A stretch of 64,000 nt of DNA from an uncultured Bacteroidales bacterium (GTDB lineage Bacteria; Bacteroidota; Bacteroidia; Bacteroidales; Paludibacteraceae): assembly GCA_946411385.1 (NCBI GenBank), contig CAMKDV010000005.1, positions 124,001 to 188,000 of the forward strand, given 5' to 3'. A program made the position numbers and the translations under genes. The notes below the pieces were generated by a model. The model was not told the DNA's origin and searched no databases. It saw only the letters and a program-made list of their open reading frames with translations. How positions within the stretch are numbered: the first letter of the stretch is position 1; each line of letters begins with the position of its first letter. Below, piece by piece: positions 39,325 through 49,336 of the stretch.

Positions 39325-40287
39325 ATGAAAAACAAATCTACAATTCTAATCATGGCTTTGGCCATTGTGACAGCCTTTGTCGGCTGTAAAAAGAATGAGA
39401 TTGACGTAGAAGATGCACTGGGGAAAATCTCGGAAGAGACCTTCCAGACTCTGGAGTATTGCAGCCAAATGAATGTGAACGGCTACAATATGGACGTCAT
39501 TCAATTCCATTTTAATCATGCAGACAATACGGTAGAGAAAAAAGACTTCTCGTTTGGAGACGGCATTGCAGCTGTGTCTGAGTCGAAGACCTATTCGTTT
39601 GAGTGGGAAGATTTCTCGAATACTATGTTAGGAAGAAAAGCCAAACTCGTTGCAGGTGATGAAGTACTGCATTTGGTTTATCTTAATAATGTATTTACGT
39701 TAGATGAAGTGAAATTGTCAGAGAAGGAAGCTCTGGTTGATATAGCTTCTTCGATTGCTACGAATGTAGCTAACTCCGATTGGGCAGCGTATGACCCGAT
39801 TTATGTGATGCAGGATCACTGGACAATGGATACCACCTGGTATGTTACTCACCGTCAGGGCAAGACCATCGTTGTAGATACGATTACCGGCCGTTTCAAA
39901 CATGCGGAAAAGATCGCAGTAGGCGTTGCTTCGCAGAAGATTTCGTATATCCGCTTCTATGATGATGCTGCTTCTCATAGAAAGACATTGGCTTGGTCAA
40001 AAGGTGAGCAGGTTAACATCGTTACGCCGGATACAGTTATTTTACCTCAAGTGCAGGATCCGAGCAAGAATGATACGATTATCACATTCACTATTGATGA
40101 ACAACCTGCTACCCGTGTATTTGCAGACTCAGCCAATCATTGGAGTTTTGCAAAGGTTCAGGACGGCTCATTTGATGTGCTGTTCAAACATACCGACAGC
40201 AGCGCAGATGAGACGCTGCAAATGTCCGCTTATTCGGAAAGTGCATTTACGCTGGATAACGTGATTTATCATAACCTGAAAAAATAA
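39325..40287 (+). CDS. Lipoprotein of unknown function in the glucan locus
   Basis: A 320-residue protein with a lipoprotein signal (ALAIVTAFVGCKKNEIDVED, Cys 21) followed by acidic residues that suggest surface export in Bacteroidetes. Mainly beta-like; segments EFTIDEQPATRVF-like and DETLQMSAYSESAF suggest repeats of a sandwich domain. It is not SusD, SusE or SusF by sequence. It lies between the transporter and SusC, only 6 nt before the latter, so it is likely expressed with the locus. Function unknown. Confidence 0.65.
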   Translation: MKNKSTILIMALAIVTAFVGCKKNEIDVEDALGKISEETFQTLEYCSQMNVNGYNMDVIQFHFNHADNTVEKKDFSFGDGIAAVSESKTYSFEWEDFSNTMLGRKAKLVAGDEVLHLVYLNNVFTLDEVKLSEKEALVDIASSIATNVANSDWAAYDPIYVMQDHWTMDTTWYVTHRQGKTIVVDTITGRFKHAEKIAVGVASQKISYIRFYDDAASHRKTLAWSKGEQVNIVTPDTVILPQVQDPSKNDTIITFTIDEQPATRVFADSANHWSFAKVQDGSFDVLFKHTDSSADETLQMSAYSESAFTLDNVIYHNLKK

Positions 40288-40293
40288 TCGAAT

Positions 40294-43200
40294 ATGAAAA
40301 ACAATATATTCAATCTTCGCGCTCTGCTGATTTCATGTGTTCTATTTGTGGGACTGTCAGCATTCGCTCAGCTCTCGGTGCATGGTACTGTGATAGATGC
40401 TGCTAATGATGAACCCATTATTGGTGCTTCTATCCTCGAGATAGGTACTACTAATGGTACGATTACCGATTTTGACGGTAATTTCGATTTAACCGTTCAA
40501 CAGGGAGCCAAACTCTCCATCTCCTATATGGGTTATAAGACTCAGGTATTGGATGCAGCCCCTCAGATGAACGTTCGTATGGGTGAAGACTCCGAGCTGC
40601 TGGAAGAGGTAGTGGTAGTAGGTTATGGTGTAGTGAAGAAAGGTGATGCTACCGGCTCCGTTACGGCTATCAAGCCCGATGAAATGAACAAAGGTTTGAC
40701 CACCAACGCTCAGGACATGCTCCAGGGTAAGATTGCCGGTGTGAACGTAGTGGCAGCCGACGGTACCCCGGGTGGTGCAGGCTCAATCACTATTCGTGGT
40801 GGTGCTTCGCTGAACGCCTCCAACAGCCCGCTTATCGTTATCGATGGTTTGGCAATGGATGATAATGGTATTCAGGGTGTAGCTAACCCGCTATCGATGG
40901 TCAACCCTAATGATATCGAGAGCTTTACGGTCCTCAAGGACGCATCGGCAACTGCCATCTATGGTAGTCGCGCTTCGAACGGCGTCATCCTGATCACTAC
41001 GAAGAAAGGTGCCAAAGGCAGCAAACCTAAAGTAAGTTACGCCGGTAACATGTCGATCGGTACGCTGACCAATCGGACGCAAGTGTTTACTGCAGACGAG
41101 CTTCGCGGATATGCAACCGCTTTAGGTCATGGTGAAGAGAAGACGAACTCGTTGGGTACCGCCAGTACGGATTGGCAGGATCAGATCTATCGTACCACCA
41201 TATCTACCGACCATAACGTATCAATCATGGGTGGTGTAAAGAACGATGTAGTGGATATGCCGTATCGTGCATCGGTGGGCTATACGCTGCAAAACGGTGC
41301 GATTAAGACATCGCAAATGCAGCGTGTTACGGCTTCGATCAATCTCAACCCGTCGTTCTTGAACAATCACCTGGTATTCAATATCAATACCAAGGGAATG
41401 TATATCTACAACCATTATCCTGCCGGCGTTGTCGGTGCCGCTCTTTCGATGGATCCTACCATGCCCGTAAGAGGTGAGGCGGTAAATGCCAACGGAGATG
41501 TGCTGGTTGCACAAAACGTTCTTGACGGCTGGTTTGACGGCTACTACCAGCGCGTTGTTTCTCCTTCCGGATATAACGACGATGCATGGCCTTATACAAC
41601 GAATGCACAGACAACAGGCAACCCTGCCGCTGCATTGGCGCACAAGAACGACCGTGCGAATGCCGGTTCGTTTGTGGGAAATATCGAGGTTGACTACAAG
41701 ATCCACGGTTTCGAAGATTTGCATATTCATGCTAATTTCGGTGCTGACTATTCCTATGGTAAGCAGAAAACGACAACGTCAATCTATGGATATGACAATC
41801 ACTACTTCGGATGGGACGGCTGGAGCGACATGAGCAAGTACAACCTGCAGTTCTCAGCATATGCCCAATATGGACATGATTGGGAAGAGAGTAATCAGCA
41901 TTTTGATGTGATGGTGGGTTACGAAAACCAATATTTCTACCGTCACACCCAAAGCGATGGTTGGGGCACTTACCAGACTACGAATAAGGACCCTGAATTG
42001 GCAGGCAAGCCGTATAACAGATATACCTCTGTATATATCACGGATAATGCGCTTCAGTCAGTATATGGCCGTATCAACTGGAACGGCTGGGATCAGCTGC
42101 TCGTTACGGCTACGTTCCGTGCGGATGCATCATCCCGCTTCGCTAAACTGAATTCAAAAGGACAGAATGCACGTTGGGGTCTGTTCCCGTCTTTGGCTAT
42201 AGGCTGGAAGATTAAGGAGACCTTCATGAAAGATGTACACTGGGTGAACGACTTCAAGCTCCGTCTGGGCTACGGTATCACCGGTCAGCAGAACTTGGGT
42301 GTAGACTATTACTACCTGCCGACTTACACCACGGCTCAGGATCATGCATTCTACCCTGTTTTGGATGGCGGAACAGCCAATCCGCTGTATGCAGGCACAG
42401 ATGCTAACGGTAACGCAGTGTATTATACCAGCCGTCCGGGTGTATATAATACCGACCTTACTTGGGAGAAAACATATACCAGCAATATCGGTATTGACTT
42501 TGCATTCCTGAACAACCGTATCAACGGTAATATTGACTACTATCATCGTCGTACGAAAGACTTGCTCAGTACAGTGAATGTATCGGCAGGCTCTAACTTC
42601 AAGAACCAGATGCTGGGTAACATCGGTAGCCTCTACAACCAAGGCATAGAGTTCGCCATCAATGCCGTGCTGGTTGATAATAAGAACTTCAAGTGGGATT
42701 TGGGATACAATGTAGCATGGAATCAGAACAAGATCACCCAGTTGCTGTCAGATGATCCCGATTACTTTGTGCCGACAGGCGGTATCAGTTCGGGTACGGG
42801 TAATACCATCCAAGCTCATAAAGTAGGCGAAGCCGCAAGCTCCTTCCTCGTATATGAGACGAAGGCAATGACCGATGAGAACGGTGTAGTACGTCATTAT
42901 TTCGTAGACCGCAATAAGGATGGTCAGATCAACGATAATGATAAGTATATCTACCACAGCCCTGCTGCACCTGTTACCATGGGTCTGCAAACAAAGTTCC
43001 AGTTCTACGGCTTTGACCTGGGCATCACGCTGCGTGCCAATATCGGCAACTATGTATACAACGATGTTTTGGCGGGCAACTTACAATGGGTAGAGGCTGA
43101 TAAGGTATACCAGAACCAGAATGGCGGTTATCACTCCATCTTGAAATCTGCTTTCACTTGCTATTACGGCGACAACATGCGTAGCGATGATATCCGTACG

Positions 43201-43509
43201 TATGTATGGAACTCTGAGACACAGGCCTACGAGATTGGTGTAGATCCCAAGGACGGAAAAGTCATCAACAACTCCAACTGGTATGCTTCTGACTTCTTTG
43301 TAGAGCGTGCTTCATTCTTGCGTATTGATAACATCACACTCGGCTATAGTTTCAACAAGAAGGTACAGGGACGTGCTTACGTTACCGTATCTAACCCCTG
43401 CGTGTTCTCTTCATACAAGGGACTTGACCCTGAAGTAGGTGGCGGTATTGATAATAACATCTACCCCCGTAGTATGACCACGGTGATGGGTATCACCCTC
43501 CAATTCTAA
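40294..43509 (+). CDS. susC: SusC/RagA TonB-dependent outer-membrane transporter
   Basis: A 1071-residue outer-membrane barrel. Signal peptide to about 25, then a carboxypeptidase-like domain (LSVHGTVIDAANDEPIIGAS), the TonB box region EEVVVVGYGVVKKGDATGSV, the plug (DMLQGKIAGVNVV, ITIRGGASLNASNSPL, SATAIYGSRASNGVI) and a large barrel ending VMGITLQF. With SusD it captures and imports oligosaccharides. The downstream starch-binding protein and amylase point to alpha-glucans. Confidence 0.93.
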   Translation: MKNNIFNLRALLISCVLFVGLSAFAQLSVHGTVIDAANDEPIIGASILEIGTTNGTITDFDGNFDLTVQQGAKLSISYMGYKTQVLDAAPQMNVRMGEDSELLEEVVVVGYGVVKKGDATGSVTAIKPDEMNKGLTTNAQDMLQGKIAGVNVVAADGTPGGAGSITIRGGASLNASNSPLIVIDGLAMDDNGIQGVANPLSMVNPNDIESFTVLKDASATAIYGSRASNGVILITTKKGAKGSKPKVSYAGNMSIGTLTNRTQVFTADELRGYATALGHGEEKTNSLGTASTDWQDQIYRTTISTDHNVSIMGGVKNDVVDMPYRASVGYTLQNGAIKTSQMQRVTASINLNPSFLNNHLVFNINTKGMYIYNHYPAGVVGAALSMDPTMPVRGEAVNANGDVLVAQNVLDGWFDGYYQRVVSPSGYNDDAWPYTTNAQTTGNPAAALAHKNDRANAGSFVGNIEVDYKIHGFEDLHIHANFGADYSYGKQKTTTSIYGYDNHYFGWDGWSDMSKYNLQFSAYAQYGHDWEESNQHFDVMVGYENQYFYRHTQSDGWGTYQTTNKDPELAGKPYNRYTSVYITDNALQSVYGRINWNGWDQLLVTATFRADASSRFAKLNSKGQNARWGLFPSLAIGWKIKETFMKDVHWVNDFKLRLGYGITGQQNLGVDYYYLPTYTTAQDHAFYPVLDGGTANPLYAGTDANGNAVYYTSRPGVYNTDLTWEKTYTSNIGIDFAFLNNRINGNIDYYHRRTKDLLSTVNVSAGSNFKNQMLGNIGSLYNQGIEFAINAVLVDNKNFKWDLGYNVAWNQNKITQLLSDDPDYFVPTGGISSGTGNTIQAHKVGEAASSFLVYETKAMTDENGVVRHYFVDRNKDGQINDNDKYIYHSPAAPVTMGLQTKFQFYGFDLGITLRANIGNYVYNDVLAGNLQWVEADKVYQNQNGGYHSILKSAFTCYYGDNMRSDDIRTYVWNSETQAYEIGVDPKDGKVINNSNWYASDFFVERASFLRIDNITLGYSFNKKVQGRAYVTVSNPCVFSSYKGLDPEVGGGIDNNIYPRSMTTVMGITLQF

Positions 43510-43558
43510 TAAGTAAGAGGATAAGTAGAATAAAGAAAACTTAAAATTAAACAGCGTT

Positions 43559-45280
43559 ATGAAATACACAAAAATATTCTTTGCTACCTTATTAGGTATG
43601 TGTCTGACAGCGTGCTCGCTTGATAGAACGCCATTGGATCCTAATACGGACACTAAATTTAACAAGGATGCGGTGTTCGCTAAATGCTACGCTACGTTCG
43701 GTACGACCGGCCAGAAAGGTCCGGATGGTAACGGAGACGTGGATGGCATTGACGAGGGTACATCGTCCTTCTATCGTATGTTCTGGGAACTGAATGAGTT
43801 CTGTACAGACGAAGGTTGGTGGATATGGAACGATGTAGGCTTGGCTGATATCCGTACGTTGACCTGGAGCTCGAGCAACGACTTGGTATATGGCTTGTAT
43901 TCCCGTCTGAACTTTGATATTACGCTATGCAATTCATTCCTGGACAAGACTGTCGATTATACGGATGCCGAGACGTTAGCTCAGCGTGCAGAAGTACGGA
44001 TGCTGCGTGCGATAAACTTCTACTATCTGTTGGATATGTTCTATCGCGTGCCGTTCTCACTGACTGTATCTCCCAACAAACCGATGCCGACTACTCGTCC
44101 GGAGTTGTTCAAATGGTTGGAGACAGAATGTCTGGAGTTGGCATCCGATCCGTATATTATCCAGGCAGGACAGCGAAGCAATAAATACCGTGTGGATCAG
44201 GCATGTGCATGGTTCCTGCTGATGCGTCTTTACCTCAATGCTGAAGTATATAATGAATCCGCACTGGGTGCTCGCGATGGCGCACCGCGCTATGCTGATG
44301 CCAAGCAGTATGCCAAGAAATTGATGGACAGCTCATACTCCCTGCATGGCTATGACAAATCCGCGAAGAAGGCCGTTGACTTGGCTGCTGAGCGTACGGA
44401 TGACCATGTTTACTTCTCTGCTTACCAGCAGCTGTTTATGGGAGATAATGATAATAACGGTGCTCAAAATGAGGCGATCTTCCTCATCTATCAGGATGCT
44501 ATCCATTGCCTGAACTGGGGTGGTTCACGCTTCCTTGTCAGCGCCATGCGCGATGCGAACTATGTACCTTTCGGCTCGACGGATACATGGTCGTGCTTCC
44601 GCTCGTCGCCGGAGTTTGTATTTTACTGGGTTGACAAGAACAAGGCGTCTACTATAGCGCTCAATGAGTATCAGATGCCGGTAGCTTTAGGCGACGACCG
44701 TGCTATCATGGCCTCAATAACACAGGCCGGAAAGAAGATGTCGTTGACCGGTAATGAAGCCGCTGACCTTTACGCATCGTGGTCAGTTCTTAAGTTCAAT
44801 GGTATATACTCTACCGCAAAGACGACAACGCTAAAGGACATCAATGGTAATGATTCTATCGTAGAAGCTCCGTGGATATGGGCTTCGCCTGTTGGCGAGC
44901 CGAAATGGCCGGATACGGATATTCCTTTGTTCCGTCTTGCCGAGGCTTATTTGACGTATGCCGAGGCTTGCTACCGTACAGGCGAACTGACTCCGGCTGT
45001 AGAGGCTGTCAACTGCCTGCGTCGTCGTGCCAACGCTCCGGAGATTACAACGCTGGACGACGAATCGTTAATGGTTGAGTGGGCAAAAGAGTTCTGGTGC
45101 GAAGGTCGTCGCCGTACCGACTTGATTCGATTTGGACAATTTGCAGGTCCGAACGCTACTATGGTTTGGGAAGGACATAAGGCCGGTAAGGATGCGAAAT
45201 ATAATGTATATCCTATTCCGGAAAAGGATGTCACTGCCAATGAAAACTTAAAAGGTATAAATGAAGAAATAGGCTACTAA
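43559..45280 (+). CDS. susD: SusD/RagB surface glycan-binding lipoprotein
   Basis: A 573-residue lipoprotein (LTACSLDRTPLDPNT, Cys about 19). SusD landmarks: an N-terminal helical TPR-like region (AEVRMLRAINFYYLLDMFYRVPF), LFRLAEAYLTYAEACYRTGE, and the C-terminal AKEFWCEGRRRTDLIRFGQF. It caps SusC at the surface. The spacing of 49 nt after susC is normal. Confidence 0.93.
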   Translation: MKYTKIFFATLLGMCLTACSLDRTPLDPNTDTKFNKDAVFAKCYATFGTTGQKGPDGNGDVDGIDEGTSSFYRMFWELNEFCTDEGWWIWNDVGLADIRTLTWSSSNDLVYGLYSRLNFDITLCNSFLDKTVDYTDAETLAQRAEVRMLRAINFYYLLDMFYRVPFSLTVSPNKPMPTTRPELFKWLETECLELASDPYIIQAGQRSNKYRVDQACAWFLLMRLYLNAEVYNESALGARDGAPRYADAKQYAKKLMDSSYSLHGYDKSAKKAVDLAAERTDDHVYFSAYQQLFMGDNDNNGAQNEAIFLIYQDAIHCLNWGGSRFLVSAMRDANYVPFGSTDTWSCFRSSPEFVFYWVDKNKASTIALNEYQMPVALGDDRAIMASITQAGKKMSLTGNEAADLYASWSVLKFNGIYSTAKTTTLKDINGNDSIVEAPWIWASPVGEPKWPDTDIPLFRLAEAYLTYAEACYRTGELTPAVEAVNCLRRRANAPEITTLDDESLMVEWAKEFWCEGRRRTDLIRFGQFAGPNATMVWEGHKAGKDAKYNVYPIPEKDVTANENLKGINEEIGY

Positions 45281-45344
45281 TATTAATATAGTGTAACTTA
45301 TTAATTAATTTTTATTAACCAAATTTTATTAACAAAAAATCATT

Positions 45345-46709
45345 ATGAAAAAGTTCTATGCTTTTTTTGCAGCTGCGCTGATGAGTATTAGCGCATTTGC
45401 ATCGGCTGACGTTGTTCCGTCAGACGCAGTTCTCGCAGATTACTACGATCAGGGTAATGTTTGCGTATGTTTCTTTGTACCTGATGACATCGCATGTAAC
45501 GACATCGTGCTGACCGGTTCGTTCAATGGTTGGAAGAGTACGGCTTCTGAGTGCGTTCCGGCAGTGGCTATTGTTGGTTTTGACGGCTGGTATGTGGCTT
45601 CTTTCGCTCCTGAAGCAGAGCCCGATGCAGAGAAGGGTATTCAGGCAAAACCGATCATGCTGGATGGTAGTGGTAACTTCAGCTGGGATTATCAGGTAGG
45701 TGCTGCTACCGTTATCCGCGGTGGTGTACAGGTAGTTCAAGGTGGTGTTGCAGGTGAGATTGACCTCATCAACTACGGTGCCGACGCTCCGAACGTATTC
45801 ACCGTTGACGCTTGGAAGAAAAATCCTTGTACCGCTATATATCATACGTACAGCGTTACACTGATTTCGCCGGATTGCAACGCTGAGGATTATATCACTC
45901 CTGCTATCTCCGGTGGTTTCAACAACTGGGCACAACAGGCTATGGAGATGAATGAACTGAAGACCGCAGAGCGTCAGAACAACAACCTCTACGGCGCTGT
46001 ATTCGAAGTTAGCTTCAGAGCTGCTGAAGGTTCAGAGTTCAAATTCCGTTCTTCTGAAGAGTGGGGTGCTGACTGGACCAACGAGCTTAAGGAATATGAT
46101 GCTGAAACCCAAGAGTGGAAGGCATTTAACGATGGTGCAAACATCACACTCGGAGAAGAAACCACTCTTACGTATGACCTTGGCGATCCTACGCTGTATT
46201 CATGGACCAACTGCGAGAAACCCTCTGCTCCTGAGTACGTAGTTGTTGCTGTAAATGTTCCGGCAAATGCTCCTGCAGCAGGTGTTGAAATCATCGGCAG
46301 CTTCGATGGCTGGGAAGGTACCGCTATGGAACTCCTTAATACCGGCTGGTATTTCGCAGAGATTCAGGCTGCAGCTACCGATCAGTTCAAGTTCCGTGAG
46401 GCTGGTTCTTGGGATAACGAGATCGTTTATGTTCAGAAAAAAACCGAAGACGATACAGCTGTAGGTCTGGATAACATTACGTTCAAGGACGTATGGACAG
46501 AGGATAGCTACAAGGGCACTCCCTGCAAGTGGGTTGAGCTCGACTTTAGCGACGCTGCTGTTTATGTTTGGAAAGCTAACTGGGTAGTTCCCGAGGGTCT
46601 TGAGGACGTTGTTCTGACCGTTGAGGCTAAGAAGGTTATGGTTGACGGCGTTCTGTACATCAGCCGCGACAACAAGCTCTTCAACGTACAGGGAACTCAA
46701 GTACGTTAA
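45345..46709 (+). CDS. Secreted starch-binding-like protein (SusE/SusF analogue)
   Basis: A 454-residue protein with a cleavable signal peptide (FYAFFAAALMSISAFASA). It has three domains with the CBM48-like start motif: DIVLTGSFNGWKST, ITPAISGGFNNWAQ and VEIIGSFDGWEGT, each ending with a FKFR strand or its equivalent. These suggest glucan binding. The last 26 residues (VMVDGVLYISRDNKLFNVQGTQVR) resemble the end of the downstream amylase and look like a sorting signal. There is no lipobox, unlike SusE or SusF. Confidence 0.75.
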   Translation: MKKFYAFFAAALMSISAFASADVVPSDAVLADYYDQGNVCVCFFVPDDIACNDIVLTGSFNGWKSTASECVPAVAIVGFDGWYVASFAPEAEPDAEKGIQAKPIMLDGSGNFSWDYQVGAATVIRGGVQVVQGGVAGEIDLINYGADAPNVFTVDAWKKNPCTAIYHTYSVTLISPDCNAEDYITPAISGGFNNWAQQAMEMNELKTAERQNNNLYGAVFEVSFRAAEGSEFKFRSSEEWGADWTNELKEYDAETQEWKAFNDGANITLGEETTLTYDLGDPTLYSWTNCEKPSAPEYVVVAVNVPANAPAAGVEIIGSFDGWEGTAMELLNTGWYFAEIQAAATDQFKFREAGSWDNEIVYVQKKTEDDTAVGLDNITFKDVWTEDSYKGTPCKWVELDFSDAAVYVWKANWVVPEGLEDVVLTVEAKKVMVDGVLYISRDNKLFNVQGTQVR

Positions 46710-46770
46710 TCGCAACCAAGAGCATGACGGCAATCGAATCGAAGGATTCCGATTGATCAGTCAAAACCGA

Positions 46771-46800
46771 CAGCCCGAGCAATTGCCCGGGCTGTTTTCT
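46771..46800 (+). terminator. Terminator of the SusCD operon
   Basis: Stem CAGCCCG/CGGGCTG, inner GCAATTGC, followed by TTTTCTTT. It separates the starch-binding gene from the amylase, which has its own promoter. Confidence 0.8.
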
Positions 46801-46886
46801 TTATGTCCACACAACAGCCTACTTTAGCCATGTTTGATTAAAAACGGAACTTTTTCGGTATAGAATGAAGAAAAATGCATCAAACA

Positions 46887-46918
46887 TTTGCAAATATCAG
46901 ATTTTTTTTGTACCTTTG
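46887..46918 (+). promoter_or_regulatory. Promoter of the alpha-amylase gene
   Basis: TTTG (46887-46890), 20 nt, TACCTTTG (46911-46918). It lies inside the first 30 bases of the longer open frame, so translation must begin downstream, at 46939. Confidence 0.82.
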
Positions 46919-46938
46919 CGTATCGAAATATAGTAATT

Positions 46939-48681
46939 ATGCGTAAATTTGTCTTTTTTCTTGTATTGGCCTGTTCGCTGCCTTCGTTTGCGGCGTACTA
47001 TGTAGCAGGTAACGGTTCGGCGGGTAATCCGTGGTGCGACGGTAAGAGCTGGGTGGTAAATGGCAGTCCGATGACCAATATGGGCGACGGCTTGTGGTCG
47101 ATAACCTTTCAGAACGTGCCGGCAGGCAGTTATGAGTTCAAGGTGACCAACGGCCAGAGCACGTGGATAGGCGTGAATAAGTTCTCGTCAGACTGCTCGA
47201 ACCTGTATGCCGGAGGCGCAGACAATATCACGTTCAGCATCCTCGAGGCGCAGGACATCACGATCACGTACAACGGTACGCGTATATGCCTGACAGGCTC
47301 GATAGGCAATGAGGCGCCTGATCCGTCGAAATTTGCCGAGGTGGGTGTGCCATCCGAGTATGAGGGAGTGATGCTCCAGGCATTCTACTGGAACTCGCAT
47401 AACCTGACCACCTATTCCAATACCAAATATGCCACGCTCCTGAATATGGCGGACGAGATCGGTACGAACTTCGACCTCGTATGGTTCCCTCCTTCGGGCA
47501 ACGGCGACGGAGTGGGGTATTACTGCCGCTGCTATTCGAATCTCAGCAGTTCGTGGGGCAATAAGTCGCAACTCCAGCAAATCCTTTCCGCACTGCACAG
47601 CCACGGATGCAAGGCTCTGGCGGATATCGTAATCAACCATTTCAACAGCAACAACGGTTGGGCAAAAGGATTCCAGGCAAACGATTTCGGTTCGTATGGC
47701 ACCTACCAGATTGCGTCCAAGTATATATGCTCCGGCGACGAAGCGTTTAACGACAGCAAATCCGACAGCAAAAACCTTGAGCACGGTAATGGCGATACCG
47801 GAACGAACGATGCCGGTTGTCGCGATCTGGATCATACGAGCAGTTATGTGCAGAACATGTGCAAAGCCTATACCCGTTGGATGAAGAACACAATCGGTTT
47901 CGACGGTTTCCGCTACGATATGACCTTGGGTTATCACGGTCAGTACCTGTCGATGTACAACTTGGCTTCGCAGCCGGAATTCTCGGTATCGGAGTGCTGG
48001 AGCGACCTCAATACGATCAAGTTTCATCTCGAGGCAGCCAGCTACAATACGCTCGCGTTTGATTTCCCGCTCAAGTACCAGTTCAACAACTGGAAAGGCG
48101 GTTCAAGTTACAGCGCGTTGAAGAACAAAGGTTTGCGCTCGAAAGGTTTGTCGCGTTATGCCGTGACGTTCATCGACAACCATGACACCTTCCACCGCTC
48201 CGATAACCAATCGGGTGAGTTCATCGCGTATAACACCGACCTCACCCAGAAGAAAGATATAATCGTGCTGGCAAACGCTTATCTGCTGATGATGCCGGGC
48301 GTGCCGTGCGTATTTTGGCCGCACTGGTATACCTGCAAGCAGGAGATCAATCAGCTGATAGCCATCCGCAAGCAGGTGGGTATACACTCGGAGTCGGAGG
48401 TTCAGGACGAGACTGCCGCTACCAATTCGTATTCGGCTACCATCATCGGCCATCGCGGCAGAGCCATCCTGCGTATGGGCTCGGCGCGTGATACAAGTCT
48501 GCCGGCAGGCTTCACGCTGACCTATCATGGAGAGAACTTCGACATCTACACCTCCACCTCTACGGCGGTGGACGAGATTGTAGCGCCGAAAGCAGCTCCG
48601 AGCAAGATCATGGAGAACGGTCGGGTAATAATCATCCGCGACGGCGAACGCTATGATGTAACGGGAGCGCGTCTGCGTTAA
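46939..48681 (+). CDS. GH13 alpha-amylase, secreted
   Basis: About 580 residues from the ATG at 46939 (MRKFVFFLVLACSLPSFA signal peptide). The start fits the promoter at 46887-46918. An N-terminal beta module (about 20-110) precedes the GH13 barrel (about 125-490). Catalytic residues: nucleophile Asp in FDGFRYDMTLG, acid Glu in FSVSECWSD, stabiliser Asp in TFIDNHDTFHRSD. It hydrolyses internal alpha-1,4 bonds of starch or glycogen. The C-terminal IMENGRVIIIRDGERYDVTGARLR resembles that of the starch-binding protein upstream. An alternative lipobox (VLAC) in the signal is weak. Confidence 0.88.
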   Translation: MRKFVFFLVLACSLPSFAAYYVAGNGSAGNPWCDGKSWVVNGSPMTNMGDGLWSITFQNVPAGSYEFKVTNGQSTWIGVNKFSSDCSNLYAGGADNITFSILEAQDITITYNGTRICLTGSIGNEAPDPSKFAEVGVPSEYEGVMLQAFYWNSHNLTTYSNTKYATLLNMADEIGTNFDLVWFPPSGNGDGVGYYCRCYSNLSSSWGNKSQLQQILSALHSHGCKALADIVINHFNSNNGWAKGFQANDFGSYGTYQIASKYICSGDEAFNDSKSDSKNLEHGNGDTGTNDAGCRDLDHTSSYVQNMCKAYTRWMKNTIGFDGFRYDMTLGYHGQYLSMYNLASQPEFSVSECWSDLNTIKFHLEAASYNTLAFDFPLKYQFNNWKGGSSYSALKNKGLRSKGLSRYAVTFIDNHDTFHRSDNQSGEFIAYNTDLTQKKDIIVLANAYLLMMPGVPCVFWPHWYTCKQEINQLIAIRKQVGIHSESEVQDETAATNSYSATIIGHRGRAILRMGSARDTSLPAGFTLTYHGENFDIYTSTSTAVDEIVAPKAAPSKIMENGRVIIIRDGERYDVTGARLR

Positions 48682-48720
48682 GCTGAAAGAAGACTGTTGA
48701 TAAGGCAGTATCGGATACAT

Positions 48721-48760
48721 GAAGAGGGTGTGCCAAACAAATGACACACCCTCTTGTTTT
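48721..48760. terminator. Bidirectional terminator between amylase and rplS
   Basis: Perfect 11-bp stem AAGAGGGTGTG/CACACCCTCTT, followed by GTTTTTG on the plus strand. It lies between convergent genes ending at 48681 and 48776. Confidence 0.8.
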
Positions 48761-48775
48761 TGAATAGCAAGCTGT

Positions 48776-49129
48776 TTACTTTACGCGGCGCTCGGGGATA
48801 CGAGCTTTCTTTCCGGTGAGGTTGCGCAGGTAGTAGAGTTTAGCACGGCGAACCTTGCCATACTTGTTAACGGTAATCGACTCAATGAACGGAGAGTCCA
48901 TCGGGAAGATACGCTCAACGCCTACGTTGCCCGACATCTTGCGAACGGTGAAGCGCTTCTTGTCCTCGCTGCCGTGGATAGCGATTACATCGCCACGGAA
49001 CTCCTGGATACGCTCCTTGTTACCTTCCTTAATACGATAAGCTACCGTTACCTGGTCGCCTGCCTTGAATGCGGGAAACTCTTTCTTCTCGCCTGCGAAT
49101 GCTTGCTCAGCAATCTTAATCAAATCCAT
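48776..49129 (-). CDS. rplS: 50S ribosomal protein L19
   Basis: A 117-residue L19 of full length: DQVTVAYRIKEGNKERIQEFRG, RKMSGNVGVERIFPMDSP and KYGKVRRAKLYYLRNLTGKKARI are the family blocks. It lies at the 30S-50S interface. Monocistronic here, with a consensus promoter and a leader of about 105 nt. Confidence 0.96.
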   Translation of the reverse strand: MDLIKIAEQAFAGEKKEFPAFKAGDQVTVAYRIKEGNKERIQEFRGDVIAIHGSEDKKRFTVRKMSGNVGVERIFPMDSPFIESITVNKYGKVRRAKLYYLRNLTGKKARIPERRVK

Positions 49130-49237
49130 TGTTTTACTTTTTTATTGTCTGACAGAGGTATACACTACTATTTGGTTGACCTACTCAAATTTTGGCTCTT
49201 CCCTATTTATCGCCAGAGACCTCTGCGGATTGGAGTG

Positions 49238-49269
49238 CAAAGGTACTACATTTTTTTCAAAAATGCAAA
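49238..49269 (-). promoter_or_regulatory. Promoter of rplS
   Basis: Minus strand TTTG (49269-49266), 20 nt, TACCTTTG (49245-49238). The leader of about 105 nt before the ATG may carry regulation; no clear structure seen. Confidence 0.8.
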
Positions 49270-49336
49270 CTATTCCTATTGCGATGTGCAGATAACGGGC
49301 AATAATTTGCAGAATGCCAACCGGATATGCTAAATC

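Noticed and set aside
46888..46938. Upstream start for the amylase
   Set aside because: A full consensus promoter lies inside this stretch, and the signal peptide begins at 46939.
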